Assembly: GCA_019359765.1 (NCBI GenBank)
Contig: JAHHGU010000016.1
Location: 1 to 64,000, forward strand
Source of the DNA: Aphanothece sp. CMT-3BRIN-NPC111
GTDB taxonomy: Bacteria; Cyanobacteriota; Cyanobacteriia; Cyanobacteriales; JAHHGU01
Length of the DNA stretch: 64,000 nt
Direction of reading: 5' to 3'
In this document: one piece after another, positions 55,049 through 62,825 of the stretch
How the letters are laid out: the number at the start of each line of letters is the position of its first letter
Position numbering within the stretch: the stretch's first letter is position 1
Notes under the pieces: generated by a model
What the model was told of the DNA's origin: nothing
The model's database searches: none
What the model saw: the letters and a program-made list of their open reading frames with translations, nothing else
Program-made: the position numbers and the translations under genes

Positions 55049-55941
55049 TTAGCGGGGTCTTCGATTGGGTTCAATGAAGATTCTAACAAGGCATTCTGTG
55101 TTAGCTGGTTCCATGCCTCCGGGCAATGGGTGGGAATAATTTTCAGATCTCGATTGTGTTGATGTAGTTGATGAATTTTTTTGAGGGTGGTTAAATACTC
55201 TTGTTTATTGGAAAAAATGAGGTTGGCAATGGGATGGGGGGTAATAAACTCCTGGTAGGCGCGACTCAGCCAGCAGGCATCTGCAATTAGAAAGTAGGAC
55301 TGAGGTGGCCTTGTCCCTATACAGGCATCGGCGATCAATAAGCCGAGTTGACCGATCGCATGGCCGGGGAGTTCCACAGCTAAAAGAGTGCGATCGCCCA
55401 ACAAATCGAAGCCCATCTCAAATGGGGCATAACAAGCAGGGAGTGGGACAAGATGTTTGTCCTCTACCCATGTAGCGCGTTGCTCAAAATCTGCTGGCAG
55501 GAGACCCGCAAGAAAACCAGCTTTGAGTGCCCCCATGCCATGGCGATGTTTGACGGCTTCGTAAGCGGATTGAAAGCACAAAAAGCGGGCGTTAGGAAAG
55601 TCTCGCAAACCGCCGATATGATCGGCGTGAAAATGTGATACGATTATTTGCTGCACAGCTGCCGGATCGATGCCCTGCTTTTGTAATTGAGATGCCGCGC
55701 TATCCTCTGGTTGTAGACTTACTGGCGTCGTCAAGGCGTAGAGACGAAAGGGAAATCGCCGCGTTTCTTGGAAGAAGCGGTCGGAATAGCCAGTATCAAA
55801 CAGAATCGACCCATAAGATGGATGTTCTATCAGCACGAAGAGGGCTGGAAAGGTTGAGGTTTGCCATCGACCCCCCTGAATCAAAATCGCCTCCGGGTGG
55901 ATACAATATCCGGCTTTAAAAAAGGTGATTTTAATGGTCAT
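55045..55941 (-). CDS. MBL-fold metallo-hydrolase
   Basis: 298 residues from the ATG at 55941 (the ATG at 55983 adds 14). The metal motif HFHADHIGGL is the HxHxDH signature, LLAVELPGHAIGQLG carries the third metal histidine region and FLIADACWL the bridging aspartate. FKAGYCIHPEAIL and FDTGYSDRFFQ match lactonase-like or hydrolase subgroups. It overlaps the adenylate-forming enzyme gene. Together they may form a two-step module that makes or hydrolyses an acyl product. Substrate unknown. Confidence 0.85.
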   Translation of the reverse strand: MTIKITFFKAGYCIHPEAILIQGGRWQTSTFPALFVLIEHPSYGSILFDTGYSDRFFQETRRFPFRLYALTTPVSLQPEDSAASQLQKQGIDPAAVQQIIVSHFHADHIGGLRDFPNARFLCFQSAYEAVKHRHGMGALKAGFLAGLLPADFEQRATWVEDKHLVPLPACYAPFEMGFDLLGDRTLLAVELPGHAIGQLGLLIADACIGTRPPQSYFLIADACWLSRAYQEFITPHPIANLIFSNKQEYLTTLKKIHQLHQHNRDLKIIPTHCPEAWNQLTQNALLESSLNPIEDPAK

Positions 55942-56155
55942 TTTGCCAACTGGCCTGGAACGAGTGGCACTTGGATGTGCCATTCATTGTAGCTGGTACC
56001 TGCCCCGGTTTAACCTTATTTACACTCTCCGGGCTAAAGCCACGGAGTTTTCATCCCACTTTCTTATAAACCTGTTAGTAGGTGGTCAATGTTGGAACAT
56101 TTCAGGTATTTGATGCCGTCTTAATCAAGAACAAGAAACCTTAGGAGCCTTTTTT

Positions 56156-56590
56156 GTGAGATTAAAATCTCTACTATTGAGTTGTTTGAGCCTTTTGGTG
56201 TTATCATTACCTGCTGCGGCGGGTCAACTCGTCTTTTGGCGTTTTGATACCAACGCCAATCAGCTGCACTTCAGGACAAACGCTGGGGTTCAGCCCAAAG
56301 CAATGTTGATTTTTAATCCCACGCGCTTGGTTATTGATTTACCCGGTACAGATTTCAACAGCCGGACAGTGAAGAAGACTTCTTTAAGTGGAACAATTCA
56401 ATCTCTAAGGGTGGGTCAGCTTGATGACCAAACTGCTCGCCTAGTGATTGAATTAAAGCCCGGTTATACGCTCGACCCCCAGAAAGTTTTATTCCGGGGG
56501 GCATCACCTAGGCAGTGGTCAGTGCAACTACCCAAGCCTGAACGGATAGATGAGCGAGCAGTACAAGCGCCGCTTAATCCTTCTCTGTAG
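56156..56590 (+). CDS. AMIN-domain periplasmic protein
   Basis: 144 residues with start GTG 56156 after an AGGAG site. A signal peptide (LLLSCLSLLVLSLPAAAG) precedes an AMIN domain: LVFWRFDTNANQLHFRTNAGVQP, LIFNPTRLVIDLPGTDF and VIELKPGYTLD. AMIN domains bind peptidoglycan or localise amidases. Here the amidase part is absent, so this is a stand-alone AMIN protein. It is complete rather than truncated, since a stop follows a conserved end. Confidence 0.85.
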   Translation: MRLKSLLLSCLSLLVLSLPAAAGQLVFWRFDTNANQLHFRTNAGVQPKAMLIFNPTRLVIDLPGTDFNSRTVKKTSLSGTIQSLRVGQLDDQTARLVIELKPGYTLDPQKVLFRGASPRQWSVQLPKPERIDERAVQAPLNPSL

Positions 56591-57134
56591 CCTGAAAGCT
56601 TAGTGAGGAGTAGGCTAATATCTGGCTTAAGGCTTTAATCAATTTGACACTCGTACTAAATTTGAAACCCCTAAATTAAGAGGGGGAGGTGATTTGATGC
56701 CAGGATAATGCAATTGCCCCCCGGCTTCGGTGTCGTAGGTTTAAGACCTATGCGTGTTTTTGCTTATGGTTATTCAGGTGTCGATTAATGGCGCACACTA
56801 GGTTTTCAACCTGCGATCTGTGTTACTCATGTGCAGCGTACAGCAGGGAAAGCGATGTTTTGTGCCTGCCGCAGGTTCTAGGGCGATCGCTCAACTGACA
56901 GAGCATACTATTGGGATTGGGGTTGGGCGGCCTATGTCATCATACTTTATGCCAATCTTTTTTTCTCTCTATAAGGAGATGTCTTTAACAAGATGTGAAT
57001 ATTAGTGTTTGATAGTGACTCGATTGCATTAAGTGTTTACATCTGGCTGGATTATTCATAAGCGAGCCAGTTTTTTTGCTAGCAGTTCCTTGGAATTGAG
57101 GAACATTTTCCAACAGACATTAGTTAAAGAGAGT
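56591..57134. other. Intergenic region with small palindromes
   Basis: 544 bases. Contains TAGGT-TTAAG-ACCTA (56739-56753) and AGGTTTTCAACCT (56802-56814) hairpins and one HIP1-like site near 56882. In-frame stretches here lack ribosome sites and I regard them as chance. Confidence 0.4.
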
Positions 57135-57308
57135 ATGAACTCAAAAAGCGTATCCAATTCACTCAGATGCCCTTCTTGCGGTTATAAAGAAGTTAGTCGA
57201 GCACCGCGCGTGGGCATTATTGACAATTCTATGTCTTTACTGGGATTGTTTCCTTACTACTGTCACAATGGCTCCTGCCGAAAACGCTTCTTTAATTCGA
57301 GGCGGTAA
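57135..57308 (+). CDS. Small zinc-ribbon protein
   Basis: 57 residues. The cysteine pairs CPSCG (residues 12-16) and YCHNGSC (42-48) are spaced as in a zinc ribbon, with a turn between (PRVGIIDNSMSLLGLFPYY). The basic end CRKRFFNSRR could contact RNA or DNA. The ATG at 57135 has an AAAGAGAG site directly upstream; a longer GTG-initiated reading is less likely. A strong terminator follows at 57416. Similar short proteins are common in cyanobacteria; the function is unknown. Confidence 0.7.
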   Translation: MNSKSVSNSLRCPSCGYKEVSRAPRVGIIDNSMSLLGLFPYYCHNGSCRKRFFNSRR

Positions 57309-57696
57309 GAGGCGCTCGCACTAGCATCATCTGAGCGTCACCTGCTCGTCACATTGCCTTATTAAGCTGTTATGTAATGCAGATGTTTTTCTGCTCCTTA
57401 CACCACACCGAACAAAACTCTCTCAATTCTGTTGAGAGAGTTTTTTCTTATTTACTAAATATTTACAAATATATAGCAATTAGCAGTTAGCTTTTAGCAA
57501 TCCTTCAGTTCTAGCACCAGTTATGGGCGCATGAGGTCTCGTGTCGATTGTCAAACATCGTTATGGCAATTGCTATAACTACAATTCTTCAATGGTACAG
57601 GGTATAAATACTCTTGCCTGACTACCCAGGCTCAATAAAGATCATGATTAAGGAATAGCGGCTGAATTTATAAATTAAGCTAATTTAGGCATTGAT
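57309..57696. other. Intergenic region: terminator and AT-rich leader
   Basis: 388 bases. Besides the terminator at 57416-57446 there is an ATAGCAATTAGCAGTTAGC tandem-like stretch at 57476-57500 and a candidate promoter region for the TVP38 gene, without a box I can fix. Confidence 0.45.
57416..57446 (+). terminator. Rho-independent terminator after the zinc-ribbon gene
   Basis: AACTCTCTCAA (57416-57426) and TTGAGAGAGTT (57432-57442) form a perfect 11-base stem with a five-base loop and end in TTTTTT. Confidence 0.88.
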
Positions 57697-58428
57697 ATGG
57701 GCAAACCAATAAAAATCGGATTTAGTTCCAACAAGCTGAAACTAATTATTGCAGTTTTTATAATTATTTTTCTTATAGCGGCGGCGAGATATTTTAATCT
57801 TCAGCAATATTTGAATAGCGGGTTGCAGAGTGCCTTGCAGTGGATAAACAGCCTTGGAACTTGGGGAGCAGCCACGTTTATTGTCATCTATATCTTTGCT
57901 ACAGTGTTATTTGTACCAGGCTCTCTCCTTACTTTGGGAGCTGGTGTACTCTTTGGGGTAATTTGGGGTTCAATTTTTGTCTCTATTGCCGCCACTTTAG
58001 GAGCAACAGCGGCTTTTCTTGTGGGACGCTATTTAGTTCGCGGATGGGTGGCAAAGCAGCTAGAAGGCAAAGATAATTTCCAGGCAATTGATCGGGCGGT
58101 CGCTAGGGAAGGATGGAAAATTGTTGGCTTAACCCGGCTGTCTCCGATTTTTCCTTTTAACCTCTTAAACTATGCTTTTGGAATAACCCAGGTATCTCTA
58201 AGAGATTATTTCTTTGCATCCTGGATTGGCATGATACCAGGAACTGTGATGTATGTTTACATAGGTTCCCTCTTCGGTAGTCTCGCCACACTTGCAACCG
58301 GAATACAGGAACGATCTCGCACTCCAACTGAGTGGGTACTCTATGCTGTTGGTTTAATTGCCACAGTTGCGGTGACAGTTTATGTTACTCGGATTGCCAA
58401 AACAGCTTTAGAAAGCAAAATTGACTGA
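57697..58428 (+). CDS. TVP38/TMEM64 (DedA-type, VTT domain) membrane protein
   Basis: 243 residues with about five membrane helices. FVPGSLLTLGAGVLFGVIWG and GATAAFLVGRYLVRGW are the VTT-domain signatures with the G-x-x-x-G-x-x-x-G helix; LTRLSPIFPFNLLNYAFG is the amphipathic re-entrant motif with a conserved R and P-F-N. Family members act as lipid scramblases or transporters in the inner membrane. Substrate unknown here. Confidence 0.92.
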   Translation: MGKPIKIGFSSNKLKLIIAVFIIIFLIAAARYFNLQQYLNSGLQSALQWINSLGTWGAATFIVIYIFATVLFVPGSLLTLGAGVLFGVIWGSIFVSIAATLGATAAFLVGRYLVRGWVAKQLEGKDNFQAIDRAVAREGWKIVGLTRLSPIFPFNLLNYAFGITQVSLRDYFFASWIGMIPGTVMYVYIGSLFGSLATLATGIQERSRTPTEWVLYAVGLIATVAVTVYVTRIAKTALESKID

Positions 58429-58471
58429 TACAGGTACCAACTTCACGTTCAAGGGTAGAGTTCCCAGGCGC

Positions 58472-59266
58472 TCAAACTGCTAAAAAATCCGCAAGGTGAG
58501 GTAATGCTTCCACCTGACCAGCATTGAGAAGATGAGCGATTAATTCTTGATAAGCGTCTTTCATAGGCAGATCCTCATCTAGCTTGATTCGCCGTCGCTT
58601 AACAACAACTGTTTGATTTTGAATCGGGTTGTACCCCTCTTTTTCGTATTCTTCCCAATAAAGGGCTGTCCCTCGTCGCTGCCAAGCGGGTAAATCGTTG
58701 AAATTAATTCCCTGTTGAAAGAGCAACTCATTTTTAAACCCCACTGACTTTGAATGTAGGGCAGATGTTGCCTGTGCAACGCTATGACCGGTTTTACGCA
58801 AAGTCCAGTAGCACCAGCCATTTAAGGCGCAGCGAGTGGCATCGGCCTGACGCCAACGAAAATAATCCAGCACTTGGGCTTTGTTTGCTCCCAACCAGAC
58901 GCGGCTATCAAAGTTGACTGTTGTTTGAGCAGCGTGGGTAAATGTTGCACTGGCAATGCTGGCAGAAATGGACACAATCTTTTCTAAGCTGCGGTCAAAT
59001 AAATTCCATTCAGTTGGAAACAGCACAGATATTTCATCGCTTTCTGTGTAAGCATAAATTCCTTGAAGTTCTTCTAGCAACGCCTTAGCGGTTTGCATCA
59101 TCAGTTTGTGGAACTTCAGGTCAAACGGCTTATCGTATCTTGACTCAGTAAACCTTGAAAACCCACGACCATCAACGCGGATTACTACCCAAGCACCAGG
59201 CAAAAGACGCAGGTTGTGGAAGTACTCAAGCGATCGCATTTGTTTTTCAAAGGCATTATTATCCAT
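58472..59266 (-). CDS. Thg1-like 3'-5' polymerase (tRNA-His guanylyltransferase family)
   Basis: 264 residues from ATG 59266. Thg1-family enzymes add nucleotides to 5' ends in the reverse direction; bacterial members (TLPs) repair truncated tRNA 5' ends. The metal site is in VVIRVDGRGFSRFT and the second carboxylate pair in YTESDEISVLFP, both as in the palm domain. NKAQVLDYFRWRQADATRCALNG is a conserved central block (FRWRQADATRC). It is the last gene of an rtcB-kinase-thg1 operon and overlaps the kinase gene by eight bases. With RtcB and the kinase it forms an RNA end-healing set. Confidence 0.9.
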   Translation of the reverse strand: MDNNAFEKQMRSLEYFHNLRLLPGAWVVIRVDGRGFSRFTESRYDKPFDLKFHKLMMQTAKALLEELQGIYAYTESDEISVLFPTEWNLFDRSLEKIVSISASIASATFTHAAQTTVNFDSRVWLGANKAQVLDYFRWRQADATRCALNGWCYWTLRKTGHSVAQATSALHSKSVGFKNELLFQQGINFNDLPAWQRRGTALYWEEYEKEGYNPIQNQTVVVKRRRIKLDEDLPMKDAYQELIAHLLNAGQVEALPHLADFLAV

Positions 59267-59732
59267 CAGCAATCTCCGAATTAGTCCAGGGACGCACATC
59301 AAAATCCAAGTTGCCAGTTATACGCACATAGAATAGTTTGTGAAAACCTTCTGCATAGGAGGGGCGTACTAGCTTTTTAATAGTTGAGTAAATTGCCACA
59401 TCCGGCACCCTAGCTTTTCCTGAGCGTTGCAGGTTGCGCTCAAGTGCAGCCGCAACGAGCGAGTGAAAGTAATAACCAACAATTTCAGCACCGTATAAGT
59501 CACCTATCTGAATCAGTAACGCCCGCTCTTCAACAGTTGGGTTAGTATTATCCACAACAACCGAGCGTCCTGCCTGAAATGCTATTTCTATCAGCTGCGC
59601 CTGCCTTCTGGCGCGGTTCTTGTTGTTTCGCAACAAATCTTTGCTGACATGCTCATGCGTTGCTGGAAAACGGGTGCGGAAGAATGTACTTTTTCCGGAA
59701 GCCTGCAAGCCGATGAAGATGACCAGCTCCAT
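59259..59732 (-). CDS. P-loop polynucleotide kinase-like protein
   Basis: 157 residues. Walker A is FIGLQASGKST; VVVDNTNPTVEERALLI carries the D-N-T-N motif of the Pnkp/T4 polynucleotide kinase clade, and LQRSGKARVPDVAIYSTIKKL is the lid with arginines. It should phosphorylate RNA 5'-OH ends. Given the neighbours (RtcB, which needs a 5'-OH, and Thg1, which needs a 5'-phosphate), it may prepare ends for Thg1-type repair. Its stop overlaps the next start (ATGGATAA). Confidence 0.85.
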   Translation of the reverse strand: MELVIFIGLQASGKSTFFRTRFPATHEHVSKDLLRNNKNRARRQAQLIEIAFQAGRSVVVDNTNPTVEERALLIQIGDLYGAEIVGYYFHSLVAAALERNLQRSGKARVPDVAIYSTIKKLVRPSYAEGFHKLFYVRITGNLDFDVRPWTNSEIADG

Positions 59733-59764
59733 AGCTAATTAAATCAAGTTATTGAGTTCAGGGC

Positions 59765-59786
59765 TAGGGTGGCAGTGCCCACCCTA
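59765..59786 (-). repeat. Hairpin between rtcB and the kinase gene
   Basis: TAGGGTGG-GCACTG-CCACCCTA on the minus strand; eight-base stem with no T run. It could reduce or stabilise the downstream message or be a dispersed repeat. Confidence 0.5.
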
Positions 59787-59793
59787 ACTAAAT

Positions 59794-61569
59794 TTAACCC
59801 TTAACGCAGACAACTTGCTTCAGCGTTGCCACCACCTCTACGAGATCGGATTGCTGGTTCATCACCTCGTCAATTGGCTTATAAGCACCGGGAATTTCAT
59901 CTAGTACGCCCCCATCTTTACGGCACTCTACGCCTTTGGTTTGCTCAATCAAATCATCCAGCGAGAAGTGGTTCTTTGCCTTATTTCGAGACATCAGACG
60001 CCCAGCCCCGTGACTGCAAGAACAATAGCTTTCAGCATTGCCCTTACCTTTGACGATGAAGGATTTAGCTCCCATCGAACCGGGGATGATGCCATAGTCT
60101 TCATCACGCGCCCGTACTGCGCCCTTGCGGGTAACGTACACATCCTCACCGAAATGTACTTCCTTCTCCGCGTAGTTGTGATGGCAATTTACCGACAGTA
60201 AAGGCTTAGTGGGCTTACCACCAGCCAGGTGCTTTTCAATAATCCGCATAAAGCGAACCATCATCACATCCCGATTGAAGCGGGCATAGTTCTGCGCCCA
60301 TTGTAAATCGCGCCAGTAGGCGTCAAATTCTGGTGTTCCAGAAACAAAGTATGCCAAATCGCGATCAGGTAGGCGAGTATCTGCCAATTTCGCCAATTCC
60401 CTAGCTGTACCAATGTGACATTGAGCCAGCATATTACCGATGTGGCGCGAACCAGAGTGCAGCATTAACCAGACTTGGTTCTCGCTATCGAGGCAAACTT
60501 CTAAGAAATGATTTCCACCTCCGAGAGAACCCATCTGTTTCATCGCCTTGCTTTCCAAGCGTTGTACTCCTGGATGCAGTTCCTTGAAATGATGCCAACC
60601 CTGCCAGTTAAGAGTTGATTTGTCGGTGTTTTTGTTCTCATTAAAGCCAGTTGGAATTGCCGCTTCAATATCCAGACGAATCTGCTTAAGCTTCCCCTCT
60701 AACTGATCGGCAATAAACGGAGTTTTGATAGCCATCATGCCACAGTTGTGAACAAATACGCCCGCAGTTAGGGCAAAATTGCCGTACTCTGGAACTGTCA
60801 GGCAGTATACATCTTGTTTTTCTTGCAAGGGTATAATATCTACGACTTTGTGGTTATAACCTCCTACCATATTTGCGAGTTGATTATCAGCTAAGTCAAA
60901 CTTTTTACCCTCAATTACAGCTATTTGCCCCTTGAATGAAGGTATCTGTCCTAGAAGTTCAGACTCAGCAATAATCGAGTAGGACTTCTGCCATCTAGCC
61001 GAATCAGGTTGGTGGATTAAGGTGTACCCATCTCCATCAGTTTGAGAATAGAAAGGCATGAGTGAAGCGCCGGATTTTAAATCACTGGCTTTCTGGTAGG
61101 AACCATCCCTCAACATAAATTGATGGTCTGGGGTACATTTAATTTCTTCACCGTTATCTAGAACAACCTTCAAGATTTCTGCATGGCGACGAGTTAACTT
61201 AGCTGTAGCCTTCGCTGCCATAATTCGCCCCGTCTCTGTGCAGGAGTAGACAACAAACTCTTGCTGAGTGTTGGCTAGTTCTCTCAATGGATACGACTTA
61301 CCATCTGCCAGAGGCACCAGCGTATCGCCTGTAAAACAACCAATATCCACCCCCACAGCGGCTGGCATGACGGCATCTTTGGTGGCAACCACAGAACCGA
61401 CTAGGGCACCTTTGCCTAAGTGAACGTCTGGCATTAGCGCTACGTGCTTAAAGACAAATGGCAGAGATGCTACATTCTTTGCCATCTTGGTTTCCTCAGC
61501 GCCGAGGGGGTGATTAGCCCAGGATAGTACCGGCGCTGGGGTAGTAATTTGTAGCTTTTCGTAAGGCAT
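59794..61569 (-). CDS. rtcB: RNA ligase RtcB with intein
   Basis: 591 residues as encoded, about 393 after intein removal, normal for bacterial RtcB. RtcB joins a 2',3'-cyclic or 3'-phosphate end to a 5'-OH end with GTP and Mn. The N-extein ends in PAAVGVDIG; the C-extein resumes CGMMAIKTPF, so the insertion lies at the manganese-binding cysteine. Further sites are GGGNHFLEV, LSVNCHHNYAEKE and SCSHGAGR, the guanylylated histidine. The ATG at 61569 has an AGGAAG site; the promoter has direct TACTAC repeats. It is first in an operon with a kinase and Thg1-like gene. Confidence 0.95.
   Translation of the reverse strand: MPYEKLQITTPAPVLSWANHPLGAEETKMAKNVASLPFVFKHVALMPDVHLGKGALVGSVVATKDAVMPAAVGVDIGCFTGDTLVPLADGKSYPLRELANTQQEFVVYSCTETGRIMAAKATAKLTRRHAEILKVVLDNGEEIKCTPDHQFMLRDGSYQKASDLKSGASLMPFYSQTDGDGYTLIHQPDSARWQKSYSIIAESELLGQIPSFKGQIAVIEGKKFDLADNQLANMVGGYNHKVVDIIPLQEKQDVYCLTVPEYGNFALTAGVFVHNCGMMAIKTPFIADQLEGKLKQIRLDIEAAIPTGFNENKNTDKSTLNWQGWHHFKELHPGVQRLESKAMKQMGSLGGGNHFLEVCLDSENQVWLMLHSGSRHIGNMLAQCHIGTARELAKLADTRLPDRDLAYFVSGTPEFDAYWRDLQWAQNYARFNRDVMMVRFMRIIEKHLAGGKPTKPLLSVNCHHNYAEKEVHFGEDVYVTRKGAVRARDEDYGIIPGSMGAKSFIVKGKGNAESYCSCSHGAGRLMSRNKAKNHFSLDDLIEQTKGVECRKDGGVLDEIPGAYKPIDEVMNQQSDLVEVVATLKQVVCVKG
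60745..61338 (-). other. Intein in RtcB (198 residues)
   Basis: Residues 78-275 of the precursor. Block A starts with the nucleophile in CFTGDTLVPLADG. Block B is EIKCTPDHQFML, with the T-P-D-H histidine. Block F is HKVVDIIPLQEKQDVYCLTV and block G ends FALTAGVFVHN, followed by Cys276 as +1 residue. Between blocks B and F are only about 85 residues with no LAGLIDADG motif, so it is a mini-intein that has lost, or never had, a homing endonuclease. All splicing residues are present, so it is expected to splice and to restore the active-site cysteine. Confidence 0.92.
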
Positions 61570-61600
61570 ATACGTTTGCTTCCTGAATAGCTGTGATGCT

Positions 61601-61621
61601 ATTATACTACTTATGTACTAC
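61601..61621 (-). promoter_or_regulatory. rtcB promoter with direct repeats over the -10 box
   Basis: On the minus strand TATAAT (61601-61606) lies about 32 bases before the rtcB start. Two TACTAC repeats (plus-strand 61605-61610 and 61616-61621) are 11 bases apart, one helical turn, overlapping the -10. They could bind a repressor or activator. Confidence 0.5.
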
Positions 61622-61793
61622 AAGCGCTACTGGTTACAGTATTGCCTGGTGAAAAACACTAGGGATGATTTCTCAGGGAAATAATATTAAAATTTGTAAA
61701 GAAGGGAAGGCATATGTAAAGCCCTGAAGTGCGATACAAGAAAAGCGCCACACTTGGCGAATCGTGCAATTGACTGAAGCGAGGTAGACTCTT

Positions 61794-62696
61794 ATGGCAG
61801 TTCGTAAAGACACACTCTGGGAACGTTTCTTATCCCCTGTTTTTCGCCTATTTATTGATGAAGAGGGGCTGCGGCGGTTCTATGAGAGCGTTGATTGGTC
61901 CAAGGAGAGCGATCGCTTCCGAGACCCCCATCTCACCTATTCCTCTTACTACAGTAGTCAGAACTTCCACGGCATCGAGAACGGATATTTAAACCCTGGC
62001 GCTGCGGTTTCTTACGATCCGATTACCCAATACGCCCTCCCTCCCAACGAAACATGGGTACGCCAAAGCTTAATTGATGCCATCGGTGGTCAGCCGCGAC
62101 GGATACTTGACTTAGGGTGTGGCACAGGTTCCACTACGCTGATGTTGAAGCAAGCTTTCCCCCAAGCGGAAGTAATTGGTTTGGACTTGTCGCCTTATAT
62201 GCTATTTATGGCTGACCACAAAGCTAATAAAGCTGGGTTAAATATCCAGTGGTGTCATGCTCATGCGGAACAAGCTAACTTCCCGGATGCCTCTTTTGAC
62301 TTAGTAACAGCTTCGTTGTTGTTTCACGAAACGCCGCCCACTGTATCAGAATCAATTTTACGGGAAAGCTTCCGGCTGTTGAAGGCTGGCGGAGAAGTTT
62401 TGATTCTAGATGGTCGTCAGAAAACTATTCGACAGCTAAATTGGCTCACTGATATTTTTGAAGAGCCGTATATAGAAGATTACGCTGCTGGTAGTGTCGA
62501 TGCCTGGATGGGGGCGGCAGGATTTGAAGCCGTGCAGACTCAGGATGTCTTGTTGTTGCATCAGGTAACTCGCGGGGTCAAACCGATTCCAGTTCAAGAA
62601 TCATCCTTCTCTGGGTCATCTGTACAGCGCCAAGCCGCTACTGGTAGCACACTAAACGGCGATGATTTAGAGGGCTTCCCCGCCCCAGCTTTCTAA
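61794..62696 (+). CDS. Class I SAM-dependent methyltransferase
   Basis: 300 residues. Motif I is ILDLGCGTGSTTLMLKQAFP, the acidic post-I residue is in VIGLDLSPYML, and motif II/III FDLVTASLLFHETP and RLLKAGGEVLILDG follow. The N-terminal 85 residues (WERFLSPVFRLFIDEEGLRRFYE) and the GIENGYLNPGAAVSYDPITQ segment define a cyanobacterial subgroup of unknown substrate. The start ATG has a GAGGT site nine bases upstream. Complete. Confidence 0.85.
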   Translation: MAVRKDTLWERFLSPVFRLFIDEEGLRRFYESVDWSKESDRFRDPHLTYSSYYSSQNFHGIENGYLNPGAAVSYDPITQYALPPNETWVRQSLIDAIGGQPRRILDLGCGTGSTTLMLKQAFPQAEVIGLDLSPYMLFMADHKANKAGLNIQWCHAHAEQANFPDASFDLVTASLLFHETPPTVSESILRESFRLLKAGGEVLILDGRQKTIRQLNWLTDIFEEPYIEDYAAGSVDAWMGAAGFEAVQTQDVLLLHQVTRGVKPIPVQESSFSGSSVQRQAATGSTLNGDDLEGFPAPAF

Positions 62697-62717
62697 CACA
62701 TAGACATGAGTAAATAA

Positions 62718-62747
62718 TTCGTAATTCGTAGTTCGTAATTCGTAATT
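62718..62747. repeat. Heptamer tandem repeat (TTCGTAA)
   Basis: Four copies of TTCGTAA-type units after the methyltransferase gene; reverse complement of the unit at 40861-40895. Confidence 0.7.
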
Positions 62748-62790
62748 AATGAAAGTGAGGTTTTTTGCCCCGTTCTTTGAGTTATGATGT

Positions 62791-62823
62791 CAATCCAAAA
62801 TCCAAAATCCAAAATCCAAAATT
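62791..62823. repeat. Heptamer tandem repeat (ATCCAAA)
   Basis: Four units of ATCCAAA ending three bases before the start of the HAD gene; reverse complement of the unit at 24751-24780. It forms the immediate leader of the HAD mRNA. Confidence 0.75.
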
Positions 62824-62825
62824 GA

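Noticed and set aside
56820..57005. Possible 61-residue plus-strand gene
   Set aside because: No ribosome site, no family resemblance, and AT-rich random composition.
57033..57134. Longer GTG start of the zinc-ribbon protein
   Set aside because: The added residues look like random sequence and the ATG at 57135 has a ribosome site.
60745..61338. Homing endonuclease in the RtcB intein
   Set aside because: Only about 85 residues separate blocks B and F and no LAGLIDADG or HNH motif is present.
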